Source: Amylostereum areolatum (lineage: Eukaryota; Basidiomycota; Agaricomycetes; Russulales; Stereaceae). From it: 64,000 bases of DNA. Shown piece after piece: positions 53,567 through 64,000 of the stretch. Every line of letters starts with the position of its first letter. The first letter of the stretch is position 1. The stretch covers positions 81,555-145,554 of the forward strand of contig SAXG01000089.1 of the NCBI GenBank assembly GCA_012932865.1, given 5' to 3'. Position numbers and translations under genes: made by a program. The notes under the pieces were generated by a model. It was not told the origin of the DNA. It saw nothing but the letters and a program-made list of their open reading frames with translations, and did no database searches.

Positions 53567-54492
53567 GATGGATGCAAAGGAAGATCAGATAGTCGCGGAA
53601 GCGAGGAAGGACGCTCGAGGGTACGGGTACGAGGGCGGGGGGCTGCGAAAGGTGGCTTATGAGGGCAACCAACGCGCGGACCCAGCGCGCTCTCCTCGTC
53701 ACCGTGACCTTTCGTGACGCATCACCTCGTCGCAGCTCCGCCTGGGCCACAAAGTCACGCAGTTTGTCACGCTTTCCCATCTCATCTCCTTTGTTCTGGG
53801 TCGCTCTGTCCTCATACCGCCCCTCCTGTACATATGCCCCGGTTATCAGCAGCTCGGCCATGTTATGACCATGCGCTTCCGGACGCAAGAACTCCTTATT
53901 AGATCGAGTCCACCGAGTCACGAAGACCGTGAGCTGGCAGAAGACGCTCTGGCAGCCGCAAGTGTGGCATCCGACACGCCGAAAACTTCGATAGTTCTAC
54001 GGAGCCGGCTTGTTGTTAGGTACCGTAGTTTCTCTATCTAGCTGCACCAGATGCCAATGCAAGGTCGTAGGACCGGATGAGATAGTGTGTCTATGTCATT
54101 GGTGCTTCGATAGTCACGAATACCCAGTCTCCTAAAGCAGACGCAGATGGAGTCAACCCTCGTACCTCGGGATCCTCTCATCAGAGCGAATACCGTTCAA
54201 TCTGCCACCGTTGTTCTTAGTAGGTTTGACTCGTTGAGTTACACCATTCACTCGATTCACGAGTCACAAATCGACGACTGATTATCGCATTCACCTGGAA
54301 CCCCCAGCTTCTCAGACGAACGCGTTCCCGGGTGCCTCTCATATCGTGAATCCAAATTACAATTAATCAATGTTCCTCAGACTTCACCGCGCGCGTAGCA
54401 GTAGAGGTGGCTACATAGGTTGTTTACGACCTGCACAGTTACTTACTAATAAACAGATTTCTCTATCTATCACCCCGTGCGATTAAAGAAAG
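53567..54492. other. Upstream region of ATG8 and 3' side of DIS3
   Basis: 926 bp without a supportable gene. Open frames on both strands at 53659-53921 overlap and lack family features. Confidence 0.45.
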
Positions 54493-57400
54493 TTACAAAG
54501 AGCTGGAGTCTACAGGTTCCGCCAACGACATCTTGACCTTTCCCCGCTGTGTATTTCTGTCCTTCTCCACCTCGATGCGCACTCTCACCTTATCGAATAC
54601 GGCGATCTGGACCTCCTTGCCCCCTTCCAGGTGGATTGTAACCGTATAATTGTCCGCATCGAACTGAACATCTCGCTTGAACGTGACAAGCCCCTCGATC
54701 CCAAGCCTGCAGCGACGCCATTAGCCAGCGGCTCTGCCAAGAGCAAGACGCAGAGATACATACGCAGATACGAAGACGCCTACGCCGTTGCGGAACGTGC
54801 GGATGACGAAAGCCTCTTCTGTGACTTTCACCGCGCCAAGCTGTTCAGCCTTTTCACCCCGAGCTTTCAGCGCCAATCCAACATAGAACTCAACGCTCGC
54901 CCGACCCGCCATTTGAGCCATACGATGGCGTCGGTTCACCACTTCCAACACACGCTCAACATGAGTCTTTGAATGCAAAGAAGCATGCAGTGGTGAATAG
55001 CCAATGGCCGCGGCTAGTTGACGATGCGCAAGGACATCTATCAACGTAGGTTAGCACGACCGAGTAGAAACGCCACACCAAAAAAAAGATCCACCTGCGT
55101 ATCGTCGAATGGGACTGGTGAAATGTGTGTAAATTGGGCTTGCAAGTCCATAGTGGCCGAACGTGTCTTTTGATACGCTTCCAGAGCAGAAGTACTCGGC
55201 TGAGAGCATACAGCGTGTGGCCATGATTCGTACAAGGGTGTTGAAAGCGGGTTCGTTGGGGTCCTTAGGAGGTCATGAGCGCAAGCACGAGATGAACGTC
55301 AATTTCGCACTTACGAGACATTGATCCAGAGAGGCAGCGAGAGCTCCCGAGCTGGACACATCAAGGGTCAACCCACGGCGTTTCTTCAAGATATCTTGCA
55401 GCTTCTCGAAATTGGTGGGTGGGGGAGGTAGATGGCGACTGAGCAGCATGAAGACCGTCAGGTAAGTCCGCCGTCAGTTGAACGAGATCTTACCGTAGCA
55501 CCGCAGTTTGAGGATAGGACTCTTGGATCTTGCCAGCGACGCTGATGTTGGCGAGCAACATGAACTCTTCGACGAGACTGTTAGTTTCTCTCATCTCCTT
55601 TTGTTCGACGTCAATGGGGTCCGACGATTCCGCGCTGTCCAGGTGAATTTTGACTTCAGGAGAAGCCAGGTTCAATGCGCCTGCTTTCATCCGACCAGCC
55701 TTGAGCTTTATCGCGATCAGGTTGAGTAGCCTGATGCCTTCTGTCAAGTCGTCATGTAGATTCCTATGGAAGAACACATGAGATGGTGAGGGAGATAGAT
55801 AGACGTAAACTGCTCACGGGTCGTCCTTGCGGACCTGTGCCTCTTCATATGTGAAAGCGGCCTTTGAAGCAATGACCGACTTGGTGAACCGAGTGTTGAC
55901 AATGTCAGCCTCAGGAGACAGTTCCTAACGGCCTTGTCAGATATCATGTGTGGAGAGCGCCTGAAATCGTGTACCCAAATCACAGAAAACGCAAGACGCT
56001 CCACATGTGGTCGAAGAGAGCATAAATTGGTCCCCAGCAGAGCAGGCAACATGTCGATGCGCTTGTCCACGAGGTAGACGGTTGTACCACGAGCCGCGGC
56101 TTCGCTGTCCATTGGATTGTCAGGGTGAACGAAATGTGCCACATCGGCAATGTCTGAGAAGAAGTCAGAAGGTGGTCAGCCAGCAGACTTGGTCGAACAC
56201 TTACGAACCCCGGCTTCGATGTTACCGTTGGGTAACCGCCGAGCATGTAGCGCATCGTCGATATCCTGGCATCCTGCAGCATCCGATGAGCACATTATGG
56301 GCATGTAAGCCAATGACTACGTACCGGGTGGGTCTATACTACAGATAATAAGATCACGAAGGTCCTGTCGGTCGCGCCAGTCAGGGCTGGAGTCGCTCTT
56401 CGGAGGGACAAACCACTGCTCTCCTTGCGAAGGCAAACAGTCCAAGATAGCCTTCCCGAAGGGTCGATATGGCACATCGAATTCCAAAAGCAGACTTTCC
56501 TGTTCTGCTTCTTTGCTCTCCACACGACCTAGAGCGCGCACAAAGTGGCCCTCAGGATAGCGCGACGTGCTGTCCCACTTATCGATGGTGACAAGGATCT
56601 TCTGCCCAACGAGTGATGGGGCTTGGCGGGTGCGCATACGAATGCGAGGAAGGAGCCGTGAAACTGGGGTGACAAAGACAGTCTGTTGGGATAAGGAGGT
56701 GGCATTGGAAGAAGTCAATGAGGTGCTGTCGATGTGGCAGACATAACTTGGTCAAAATAGCATCAGCCGAGGAAGCAAGCGAAGGACGGGCAGGCGCTCA
56801 CGCTCTCCAGTTACGCTTGATGATGCCGACCACACGCCCTGTCGGTTGTTTCTCTGCAGCTCTCCTTGCACTCTCTTCAGCCTTCAGGATCCTGCGTTCA
56901 TCCACAATAGCATCGTTAGGTTCCCCCTCCTCGTCCGAATCCTCGACGTCGTCGTTGCGAAGCGTGACTGCAGAAGATATTAGATTACGCTCATATGTGT
57001 GATGTATGTCTTACCCTCCTGGTCTACGACTTCATCTGTAGGGGCTTTCCAGTCCTTCTCATCGAATACCTCAACTGCGACAACATCACCGTGAACAGCA
57101 CGATTCATATTTTCACGCCCAATGAGAAGGATGGGTTTTTCATAATTTGGAACGGAAACACTGCCCTTGAAGAACGACATGTCTTCGTGAGTGTATGAAA
57201 CGAAAATATAGAGTGGTGCACACCTCCAAATAATTGTATTGATTCGCATTGAAATGACCTTGGTGAAGCTGAGCGGCTTTTACGCCAGCTAGAACGGTAG
57301 CTGTCTTCAGGTACTGGGGATCCGCCGGCCCGTGTTAGGTTATAGGGATATGAAAGTTATAGGGATATGAAAGGAAGAATAGCTTACGTCCGGATACAAC

Positions 57401-58407
57401 AAAGTGCGACCAGAGGCGGCAGTAGGTTCGATATTGTCCGAGCCCGCCGAAAGGAGGTCGACCAGCTGACTTGACTCCGGCATACCCTCCACATATTGAC
57501 GAACTGGAGTATGGGATAAGGGAGGAGGCACGCGTAACAAACAGAAAGCGTGCCTCACCAGAGAAACCGCGGATTCCCTCCTTCTCCGCCTTCTGACGAT
57601 TGGCAACGTCGTCCGTAAGGAGAACCACCGGTGGTAATGGCGCCGTGGGTTTCCCTCTTACCGGCGACCGATTGAGAGCAATGTGAGAATTGTACCAGGC
57701 AGTTGCCTTCCTAATGCCTGTATAGACCGTGAGTCATGTCACACATTGAATAAACAATGAAAGCGCACTTCTATCATTGCGGTCATTCGGGGATTCTCGC
57801 TCTTCGCGAACCACTGCCGTCTCGCTAGATGTCTACATGAGCAGCAAGGGGGCTTGAGGAAAGAAACGACATACTATCTGAATTCGTTATAAAAGACCCA
57901 GGTCTTCTTTTCCTCCATTCTCACAAGCGCGTTCAGGCGATTATACAATGGAAGGGAGCGGTGTCGGACTTCCTCGAGCACAGTCTGGAGCAGGATGATT
58001 GGGGTTGTGAAATGGGGCGACTCCATCAGGTCCATCTACCTCGGCGTATACGTTACGGCTGCCAAGGTTAAGTATTGAAACAATCACGTACCTGCGCAAG
58101 GAATACATTGGTATCAGGCAGAATGAAATGGCCGTCAGGGAATAGTTTGTGGAGGAGAGCGCCATTCTCAGGAAGAGAGGTATCGTGCGAGGGTTTGCAC
58201 TCTCGACAGCTGGATATACCACAGCCCACATCGTCACGGAGATACCTCTCTCGGATGACTGGATATTTCAGACTGAGATAGTGCTCTAAACTCGAAACAC
58301 GGCCGCGGACCTTTGATAACTTTGCCTTTGGCCGTCTTTTTGAAGAACTTTCGCTGGGTAATGACTGCATCCTCGCGTGGACGTTTTCTGATTGTGATAT
58401 TGACCAT
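54493..58407 (-). CDS. DIS3: Exosome catalytic subunit Dis3/Rrp44
   Basis: Essential 3'-5' exoribonuclease and endonuclease of the nuclear/cytoplasmic exosome. ATG 58407 ([20 protein letters not shown]); many introns of about 50 nt; stop at 54495-54493. In order: N-terminal CR3-like Cys region ([20 protein letters not shown]); PIN domain start [17 protein letters not shown] (endonuclease Asp); cold-shock and RNB domain with [20 protein letters not shown] (about 56250, catalytic Asp cluster), [57 protein letters not shown] (about 57250); C-terminal S1-type segment [20 protein letters not shown] and [13 protein letters not shown] did not resolve every intron, so exon limits are approximate, but no disrupting stop was found in the parts read. 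Confidence 0.92.
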
Positions 58408-58841
58408 CCTTGCTTACAATCTCGTGGATGGAAAGGAGGATGACACGTTGGATGCGCGTGAAGCGAAGGTAGTGAGCAAACAGTCGGTGATACAGTATAG
58501 ATGAACGACCGGGAAGAAACGAGCGCTTAGGCAGAATCTCATCTTATCTTATCACACATGAAATAACTTCATTATATTTGGTCACTGGTGCACTGGCAGG
58601 AAGTGCATGCTTGCCACCAACTTGCCGCCGCTTCATAAAGCCGAGGATTAGCCTCCCAAGTATACCTTCGAATGGACGAGACTGGTCCATAGGAATTGCC
58701 TAACGATCCGTGCAAACCTAGAAAGGTAAGCTTGGCAGTAGGTATTGTACACGGGGCTCGTTCTACAGTACATCAAGAAGTACCCCCAAGTTGACGGCAC
58801 ATCGTCTGACTGTAGAATGATTCAGTAAAGGCAAGCCCACG
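58408..58841. other. Intergenic region between DIS3 and BTB gene
   Basis: 434 bp with no gene, covering the DIS3 promoter and BTB-gene 3' end. A CTACAGTA motif is at about 58766. Confidence 0.5.
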
Positions 58842-60050
58842 TCACGACATGAAAGCACGAACCAAATCAAAGATATGCGGCAGGTTGGTCCACATCGTCT
58901 GCCTCAGGAATAGAATGTGTGACTTGAACCATGTCCTGCACTTCTCGCACGCTTCGCCGTCTTCAATTGCCTCAGTCAGGTTGCTTGTCCGCAGCAGCCA
59001 GTCCAGAGGGTCCGGGACATCGTACCGACATACTTCGAACTGCAATTTCCACCAGCGCACGAGTCCCTTCTTGCACGGCCAGTTCCACGCGTGATCCAAC
59101 GATGAAGTGCCTTCATTTTGTTGTTCCTCGAGCCGCCGGCAATTCTGAGAACAGTGCACGAGGAAAGGGTCGTCGATGATCGTGTGGAAATCACGGTGCA
59201 AGGAGCGTCGACCGCTCATGAGTCGCCTGAGCTCAGCAGGACGGAGGGCTTCACAGCACGGCCAGCGGTAAAACTCGCCAGGGATGACGTCTGGGTTGTA
59301 GTTGTCGGAAATTCGGCAGAGGTCGTAGTAGGCCACAGGAAGTATTTCAGTGAGATTGTGATCCACTCCCATGCGTATCGTAGCACCTGGTAAGTGTGAA
59401 TACGTGGTGCAGATCAGAGTGGGGGTGCACTTACTGGGGTCGGGGTGAACAGGGGTCAAATCCCATCGACACTCCTGGATCATTGGAAGCTCGTCGGCAC
59501 AGAGCTTGAGGGAGCGCGCATCCCAGCCATTAAGTGTGGTAGGCCATGCTTCGCGGATATGATCCAAAATGATGCTTTGGACATCTTCAAATATGTACTG
59601 GACCGCAAGGCTGAGAGCACCCGAGTATATAGTCGGAAAGGCGGGGGGTAGGGAGTCGATTGTCATACCATCCGGGTTTACGATGCTGATGCAAAAAGCT
59701 GGCCCAAAATTTTAGGAGATGCAGGGAGGTAAAAGAGGAGTTACACACCCTGATTTGTATATCGCCAGCAACAGGTCCCTCACGTCTTCCGCGGCATCGC
59801 CATGCATATCCAGGATCAGCGTTCCTTCGTACCGTTCCGATTCAGCGCCGACATCCTTGTCAATTTCTTCGAATGCGGCGGAGAAAAATGTCGAATAGCG
59901 AGAGAGGAGGCACTTGTCGACCTTGAAGAGGGTGTGCACAGTGCCGGAAGTAACACGTAGGACTATATCGCCGTCACCGAACCACACGTCGGGACTGCGC
60001 ACACTTTGAACGTCATCTGCATTTTGAATGTCGTTGTTGGAGGTAGACAT
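58842..60050 (-). CDS. BTB/POZ-domain protein
   Basis: ATG 60050; introns 59686-59748 and 59387-59434 (the latter 48 nt, in frame) give about 365 residues. N-terminal BTB fold: SPDVWFGDGDIVLRVTSGTV, HTLFKVDKCLLSRYSTFFSA, DVRDLLLAIYKSG, with the downstream PDGMTIDSLPPAFPTIYSGA segment of the lineage-expanded basidiomycete BTB family. The C-terminal half is Cys/Trp-rich (HCSQNCRRLEEQ; CEKCRTWFKSHILFLRQTMW). BTB domains mediate dimerisation or Cullin3 binding; the specific partner is unknown. Confidence 0.88.
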
Positions 60051-60379
60051 AGTTGCGTATAGGGGAAGGTGCCCAACGGCATTTTTGCCTTGTGATGTCT
60101 CAAGACGGAGAGGTGCACATCGGGAGTCGGAGGATATGATGAGACATCACGATACGTCCGTGACTTGGTCGAAAGGGAAATGCTAACTTCGCATGTGTGG
60201 AAGCCATGCAGTCGCTCGGGTATGCGTGGGATGATGATGAGAGGAGGAAGAGAGCTTTGACCAGCTTTGATCGCGCCGAGCCACGCGACGATTAGATTGC
60301 ACGCGTCGCTCGCGCCTTTGAACTTGTTTCCGACTTCCACCACCACCCATACAAGTGTTTTCTACGACTGACGACTATT
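60051..60379. other. Divergent promoter region (BTB gene and E2 gene)
   Basis: About 330 bp between the BTB ATG (minus) and the E2 ATG (plus). No gene is supported; a short open frame on minus is a read-through of the BTB leader. Confidence 0.5.
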
Positions 60380-62459
60380 ATGACTGCCTTAAGGTGTGTA
60401 CTTTCTCGTAAATCAATGTTCGTGCTCTAATTTTTCCTCAAGACGCGTGCAGAAGGTATACAGATATCATCACTCCAGTGGCATAACACGTCCCTTATTC
60501 TTAGCTGTACTACAGGAACTCAGAGACATCACTGCAACGCCTCTCGAGGTGCGTAACTTCAGAAAACACAACGAAGATATCTGACCAACCGGATCCTAGG
60601 ACGTTACTATTGAACCGCTAGAGAACAATCTCTTCAACTGGGACTGCTCTATAAAAGCCGCTGTGCGCCACTGTCTTTGTTACCGGCCATCTGATCGCTT
60701 ACCCCTCCCCCCGGGACAGAGCGATAGCCCGTACAGGGGCGGCGTATTCCATTTCAAACTTGAAATCCCAGACAACTATCCGTTCAAAGCACCCAATGTA
60801 TGTGTCAAAGACCCTTGGTGCAGCGGCAGCTAACTTGTGCACGTGCAACATATAGGTGACTTTCACGACGAAGATATACCACCCTGGTACACCACCAGGC
60901 GATCCCTCAGCTTCATTCCGATATCACGCCCCTGAGTTTGAAGTTGGTGTGCCGATGGATGGAATCCAAAAATGTCAAGCGGATATCACGCTCAACGAAT
61001 TCCCTTGGGCCCGAAGCTGAGGTTCTTTGGATTCAATCCAATAATCTTACTAAGCTCATCAAGAATCGCTCGGCGGGTTGCTGGCTTAAATCGTGCTTAT
61101 TGCGATCTTATCCTGATGTAGAAGGAAGAAAATCATGATATTTTCATTTGATAACTACAGAGTATATGGGGGCTGCTACGGGATATATGGAGAGGGATGA
61201 CAGGTGAGAGAGGGTTACCTGGGATGCCAACAAAGCAGGTGGACCAGACGGAGACCGAGATAAGACCAGGTGAACCCAGTGAGCCAGGGGACAGAGAGCC
61301 AGGACCAGAGAGGAGCGCGAGCGGGACCAAGATCGCGAGCGAGGACCAAGACCGCAAGCAAAAATCGAGAGACCGAGAGTAAAGTCAAGACCACGAGCAA
61401 GTTCAAGACCAGGAGTAAAGTTCAAGGCCGCGGAGCGAAGGTTGAGGACGACTGCCAGCGACAACAAGAGGGGCGCCGGAGCATGTGCAAATCCTGAATG
61501 CTGTCGCGAGGGCAGGTGGGCGGTAATAGTGAATAGAACACGCACCATGGTCCAGACTCTGGATGATGCCCACATGAGAGTGTCGAAGGGGAGAGTCCAT
61601 ACCCAAACCCTTCGTACATCCACGGAAACCCTGACGCGCCGTCCAAATCTCGGTACGTCGGAGTCGCTCCATTACAAGATGAGGGGTTATGGCCAGTGAA
61701 GGACGGGGAGAAGAGAAGGACGTGGTGAGAGGAAACAAGGAGTCGAGGATGACTTGGCGCGACGACGAAAATGAATACTGCTTACATAACCCGCGCTCGT
61801 CGCCGTCCATCGAGGACTCTGTGGGGATTGAAACTGAGAGGACAACCTGTACTCACGCTGACTTGGGCGCGAAGCCGACTTTCTCGCAACGGATAATCGG
61901 AATGGCGCCGAGATTGAGGGGGTTGGATTGAAGCTGACACGATGCTAGCGTGAACCCTTGGTCACGCCATCAGACTCATCCGAATGGCCCCGCATAGAGT
62001 CATGCTGAGGCAACTGCTGGTGGTGTATCAACGAGGAGGGAAGTATCTGTGTGCCCATCTTGCGGGATCAGGTGGGTTCTGTTATGTACCTGTGCGTCAT
62101 GTATATACTCACTCAACTATCAGTGGAAGCCATCTATCACGCTGTCGACCGGTATGTCATGTTTGAATGTTGCGCCTGAAGTGATTTTATGACCATTGCA
62201 CTTCGGCCAGTGCTGGCTGTGATCCAGGAGAAGGTGAACAATCCTAGCCCAGAAGATCCCTTCATGCCTGACATCGCTGCAGTCCGTTTCCCTTTATTCT
62301 CGCATGCATTCCCGCGCTGATTGTATTTCAGCAACTGAAGGACGACAAGGCGACGTTTTTGAAATTTGCAAGGGACTGGACGAAAAAGTTTGTATCACTT
62401 TCTTTCATACGAAATCGCACTAACAAAACATGGCATGACGGTAGACACGCACCGGATAG
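60380..62459 (+). pseudogene. Ubiquitin-conjugating enzyme E2, split by a transposon-like insertion
   Basis: Two parts of one E2 are recognisable. N part, 60380-60889: introns 60394-60442, 60456-60515, 60550-60600, 60663-60719 and 60798-60855, reading ALRRVQKELRDI, SDSPYRGGVFHFKLEIPDNY, PFKAPNVTFTTKIYHPG. C part, from 62028: INEEGSICVPILRDQ with the active-site Cys, then introns 62072-62123, 62152-62210, 62282-62331 and 62392-62444, WKPSITLSTVL, NNPSPEDPFMPDIA, KFARDWTKKF. Without the inserted 60890-62025 and one TA, the exons sum to 151 codons in a single frame, a normal E2 size. As it stands the frame after HPG is disrupted unless the insertion is spliced out. Confidence 0.85.
60890..62025. 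mobile_element. 1136-bp TA-flanked insertion with inverted ends in the E2 gene
   Basis: Flanked by TA on both sides (60888-60889, 62026-62027). Left end CACCACCAGGCGATCCCTCA; right end, as reverse complement, CACCACCAGCAGTTGCCTCA; the similarity extends over about 29 bp. TA duplication fits Tc1/mariner-like DNA transposons. No transposase frame is seen, so it is non-autonomous. It contains imperfect GACCAAGA/CAAGACC repeats (about 61250-61440). Confidence 0.8.
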
Positions 62460-63048
62460 ACTGCATTCGACTTGAAGAGTGCCGCGGAAGAATGTGTAAG
62501 ATCACCCGAGGAAGTGTACGACTATGAAGTAATGTATGTATCATTAACATTGTTGGGGCTGTTACTTTCCGCGGCGCGATGCATACGTCTGCGATGCATG
62601 CTTCTGATTCGAATTTGAACGACGTCGATCATCCATGTTACGGCGTGTACCTCCACGGAGCCAGGGAATGCGTACAATGGAGCCTTCCGGGCTCGGCAAG
62701 TATTGAGCAATGTGAATGTGCCTCGACAGATCTGTAATGCCAATCTCGTGCGGCATAGACGTCCGCCGATGAAGTATGCTGACGGTGGCACCGACTGACA
62801 CTTAGGAGCCCTCGGCGTCGACTCCAAGAAGGGATTTGATTCGCGCATCGTATGATATGCCGATCTTCTTCCGACTTGTGGTCATGTTTCACGAGAACAT
62901 GTACCATTGTACGACGGGAGAGCAAGTGGAAAAAGAAAGGGAGCGGAAGATGCCGAATCGCGCAGCGAGGCGAGCGCTTTGTCGAGTTTGAGGCGACGTC
63001 GCTGCTTCCAACGACGAGCACGCGCCTTCGCCCGACGCCGCCTGCGAC
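62460..63048. other. Intergenic region
   Basis: 590 bp. Open frames on minus (62522-63165) overlap the upstream part of the next gene and have no family features. It probably contains the promoter of the gene at 63049. Confidence 0.45.
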
Positions 63049-64000
63049 ATGCCCGCCTTCGACCCCGTTCGAGACGCGGTCCTCAACTCGCCCATAGCTC
63101 AACAGTCCGATGGTTCTCGCCGCCAATCGTTTTCCCATCCGTCGCCTTCCCCGACAAGCACACATTCTCCCGACGCCTTCGGTCCCCGGAGAGCTACGGA
63201 CCTCTCCGTCCTGCTCAACGCCTCCATCGCCCGCCCTTCATCTCCGCTTGCGCCGCCCCCGCCTCCGCCGCTCCCGCTCGCGATCCCGTCCTCCCATATT
63301 CGCCCTTCTTCTCTCGCACATATCCTTCATTCGAACGCGAACGAACACCGTTCGTCTCCACCCCCGGATCGTCTATCCCGCGTTCCCGCCCTTCAACGCC
63401 TCGGAAGCTCCAGTTCGAGCTCCAGTGGTGGTGTTCAGCCTCTCCCCGCATCATTTCCCCCACCTTTCCATCCCACCATCTCTCCTCAAGTCCGTCCATT
63501 GTCGTCTTTGCCACAGTTGCGGACGCGTACGCCGACCTCCCCCGATGCCCTCTTCACTCCCATCAGCGAGCGCGGCGGTCTATTCACTCCCGGCGTCGAA
63601 CGTGCTTCATCCGGCGGATACTTCTCCCCCTCGATCGATCATCGCGGTAGCGGCCCGTTGTTCACACCTATCATCGACCAGCGTAGCGGTGGCCTTTTCA
63701 CCCCAACCGTTGAGCAGCGTGTTGGCGTTCCGCATTACCCCAGGCATCGACCAGCGTGGAGTAGGAGCTCTTTTCACTCCTGTGGACCTGCAGCGGCCAT
63801 TCACTTTCTCCCATCCACCCTCGCCCACCAACACTCGTCCTCGAACTCAGTCCGGGTCACAATCCCGCCCAATTCTTCTCATCGCGAACGACCCACGTCT
63901 TCGCACAGAGAAAGGCCTGCTTCTCCCACCGCGAAACGACCGACTTCTTCTCACAGAGAACGGTTCCCGCCTACCTCGCGACGATGCCACCACCTCCACC
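63049..64000 (+). CDS. N-terminal part of a large low-complexity protein (runs off the window)
   Basis: ATG 63049 (MPAFDPVRDAVLNSP) opens a frame without a stop to the end of the window. It is Ser/Pro/Arg-rich, with ATDLSVLLNASIARPSSP and a run of degenerate repeats LFTP-x5-(D/E)QR/ERGG (about 63550-63720), then SHRERPTS repeats. From memory the opening resembles the disordered N-terminus of basidiomycete INO80-type chromatin remodelers, but no ATPase domain lies in the window, so I give no symbol. Between about 63722 and 63850 the LFTP repeat pattern continues in the +1 frame. Confidence 0.5.
   Translation, partial: MPAFDPVRDAVLNSPIAQQSDGSRRQSFSHPSPSPTSTHSPDAFGPRRATDLSVLLNASIARPSSPLAPPPPPPLPLAIPSSHIRPSSLAHILHSNANEHRSSPPPDRLSRVPALQRLGSSSSSSSGGVQPLPASFPPPFHPTISPQVRPLSSLPQLRTRTPTSPDALFTPISERGGLFTPGVERASSGGYFSPSIDHRGSGPLFTPIIDQRSGGLFTPTVEQRVGVPHYPRHRPAWSRSSFHSCGPAAAIHFLPSTLAHQHSSSNSVRVTIPPNSSHRERPTSSHRERPASPTAKRPTSSHRERFPPTSRRCHHLH

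Noticed and set aside
61144..61623. 159-codon minus-strand ORF inside the E2 insertion as a transposase
   Set aside because: Low-complexity Leu/Ser/Arg-rich translation of a DNA repeat; no catalytic motif.

Overview
The window is nuclear DNA of a basidiomycete fungus, most likely an agaricomycete. The right third holds eukaryotic single-copy genes whose coding sequence only assembles when short introns of about 42-66 nt are removed. The left two thirds are mobile DNA typical of agaricomycetes: Ty3/gypsy elements with chromodomain integrases and a Plavaka-type DNA transposon. All assignments come from reading the sequence; no database search was run.

Left part (1-40,850): a nest of transposons. 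Two gypsy families are present. Family A has LTRs of about 420 bp (TGTCA...TGACA). Family B has LTRs of 551 bp (TGTTA...TAACA). Copy A1 (about 127-6906, minus strand) has lost its 3' end and carries a solo B LTR in its gag (4328-4878, target duplication CGAGT). Copy B1 (10134-38804, plus strand) carries a solo A LTR in its 5' LTR (target duplication CTCGT). It is split in the gag region by copy B2 (11761-29260, minus strand, target duplication ATTCC). B2 is itself split by the young copy A2 (18883-25982, minus strand, target duplication GTGAT), and most of its pol has been replaced by a 6.8-kb Plavaka element (11924-18686). B1 also has an unusual 3.1-kb segment between the end of pol and the 3' LTR. 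It holds a spliced zinc-knuckle gene remnant, a small basic ORF with its own TATA-like box, and a membrane-segment ORF.

Two features recur in both gypsy families and look like real biology. First, the bases just after the 5' LTR are complementary to the predicted first 10-11 nt of the element's own RNA, as in Tf1-type self-priming. Second, the leader from the predicted RNA start to the gag ATG is about 1.0-1.35 kb long and essentially free of ATG triplets in every frame, yet carries long protein-like open frames. Gag and pol overlap with the same CAGGATTTTTGA junction in both families.

Right part (about 41,000-64,000): gene-dense host DNA. In order: DNA polymerase delta small subunit (+), a secreted GPI-type cupredoxin (+), a HID1-family trafficking protein (+), a RAD57-like recombinase (+), a small membrane protein (-), ATG8 (-), the exosome nuclease DIS3/RRP44 (-), a BTB protein (-), a ubiquitin-conjugating E2 (+) cut by a 1.1-kb TA-flanked insertion, and the start of a large low-complexity protein (+) that runs off the end. 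These are unrelated housekeeping genes, not an operon. No tRNA, rRNA or CRISPR was seen.
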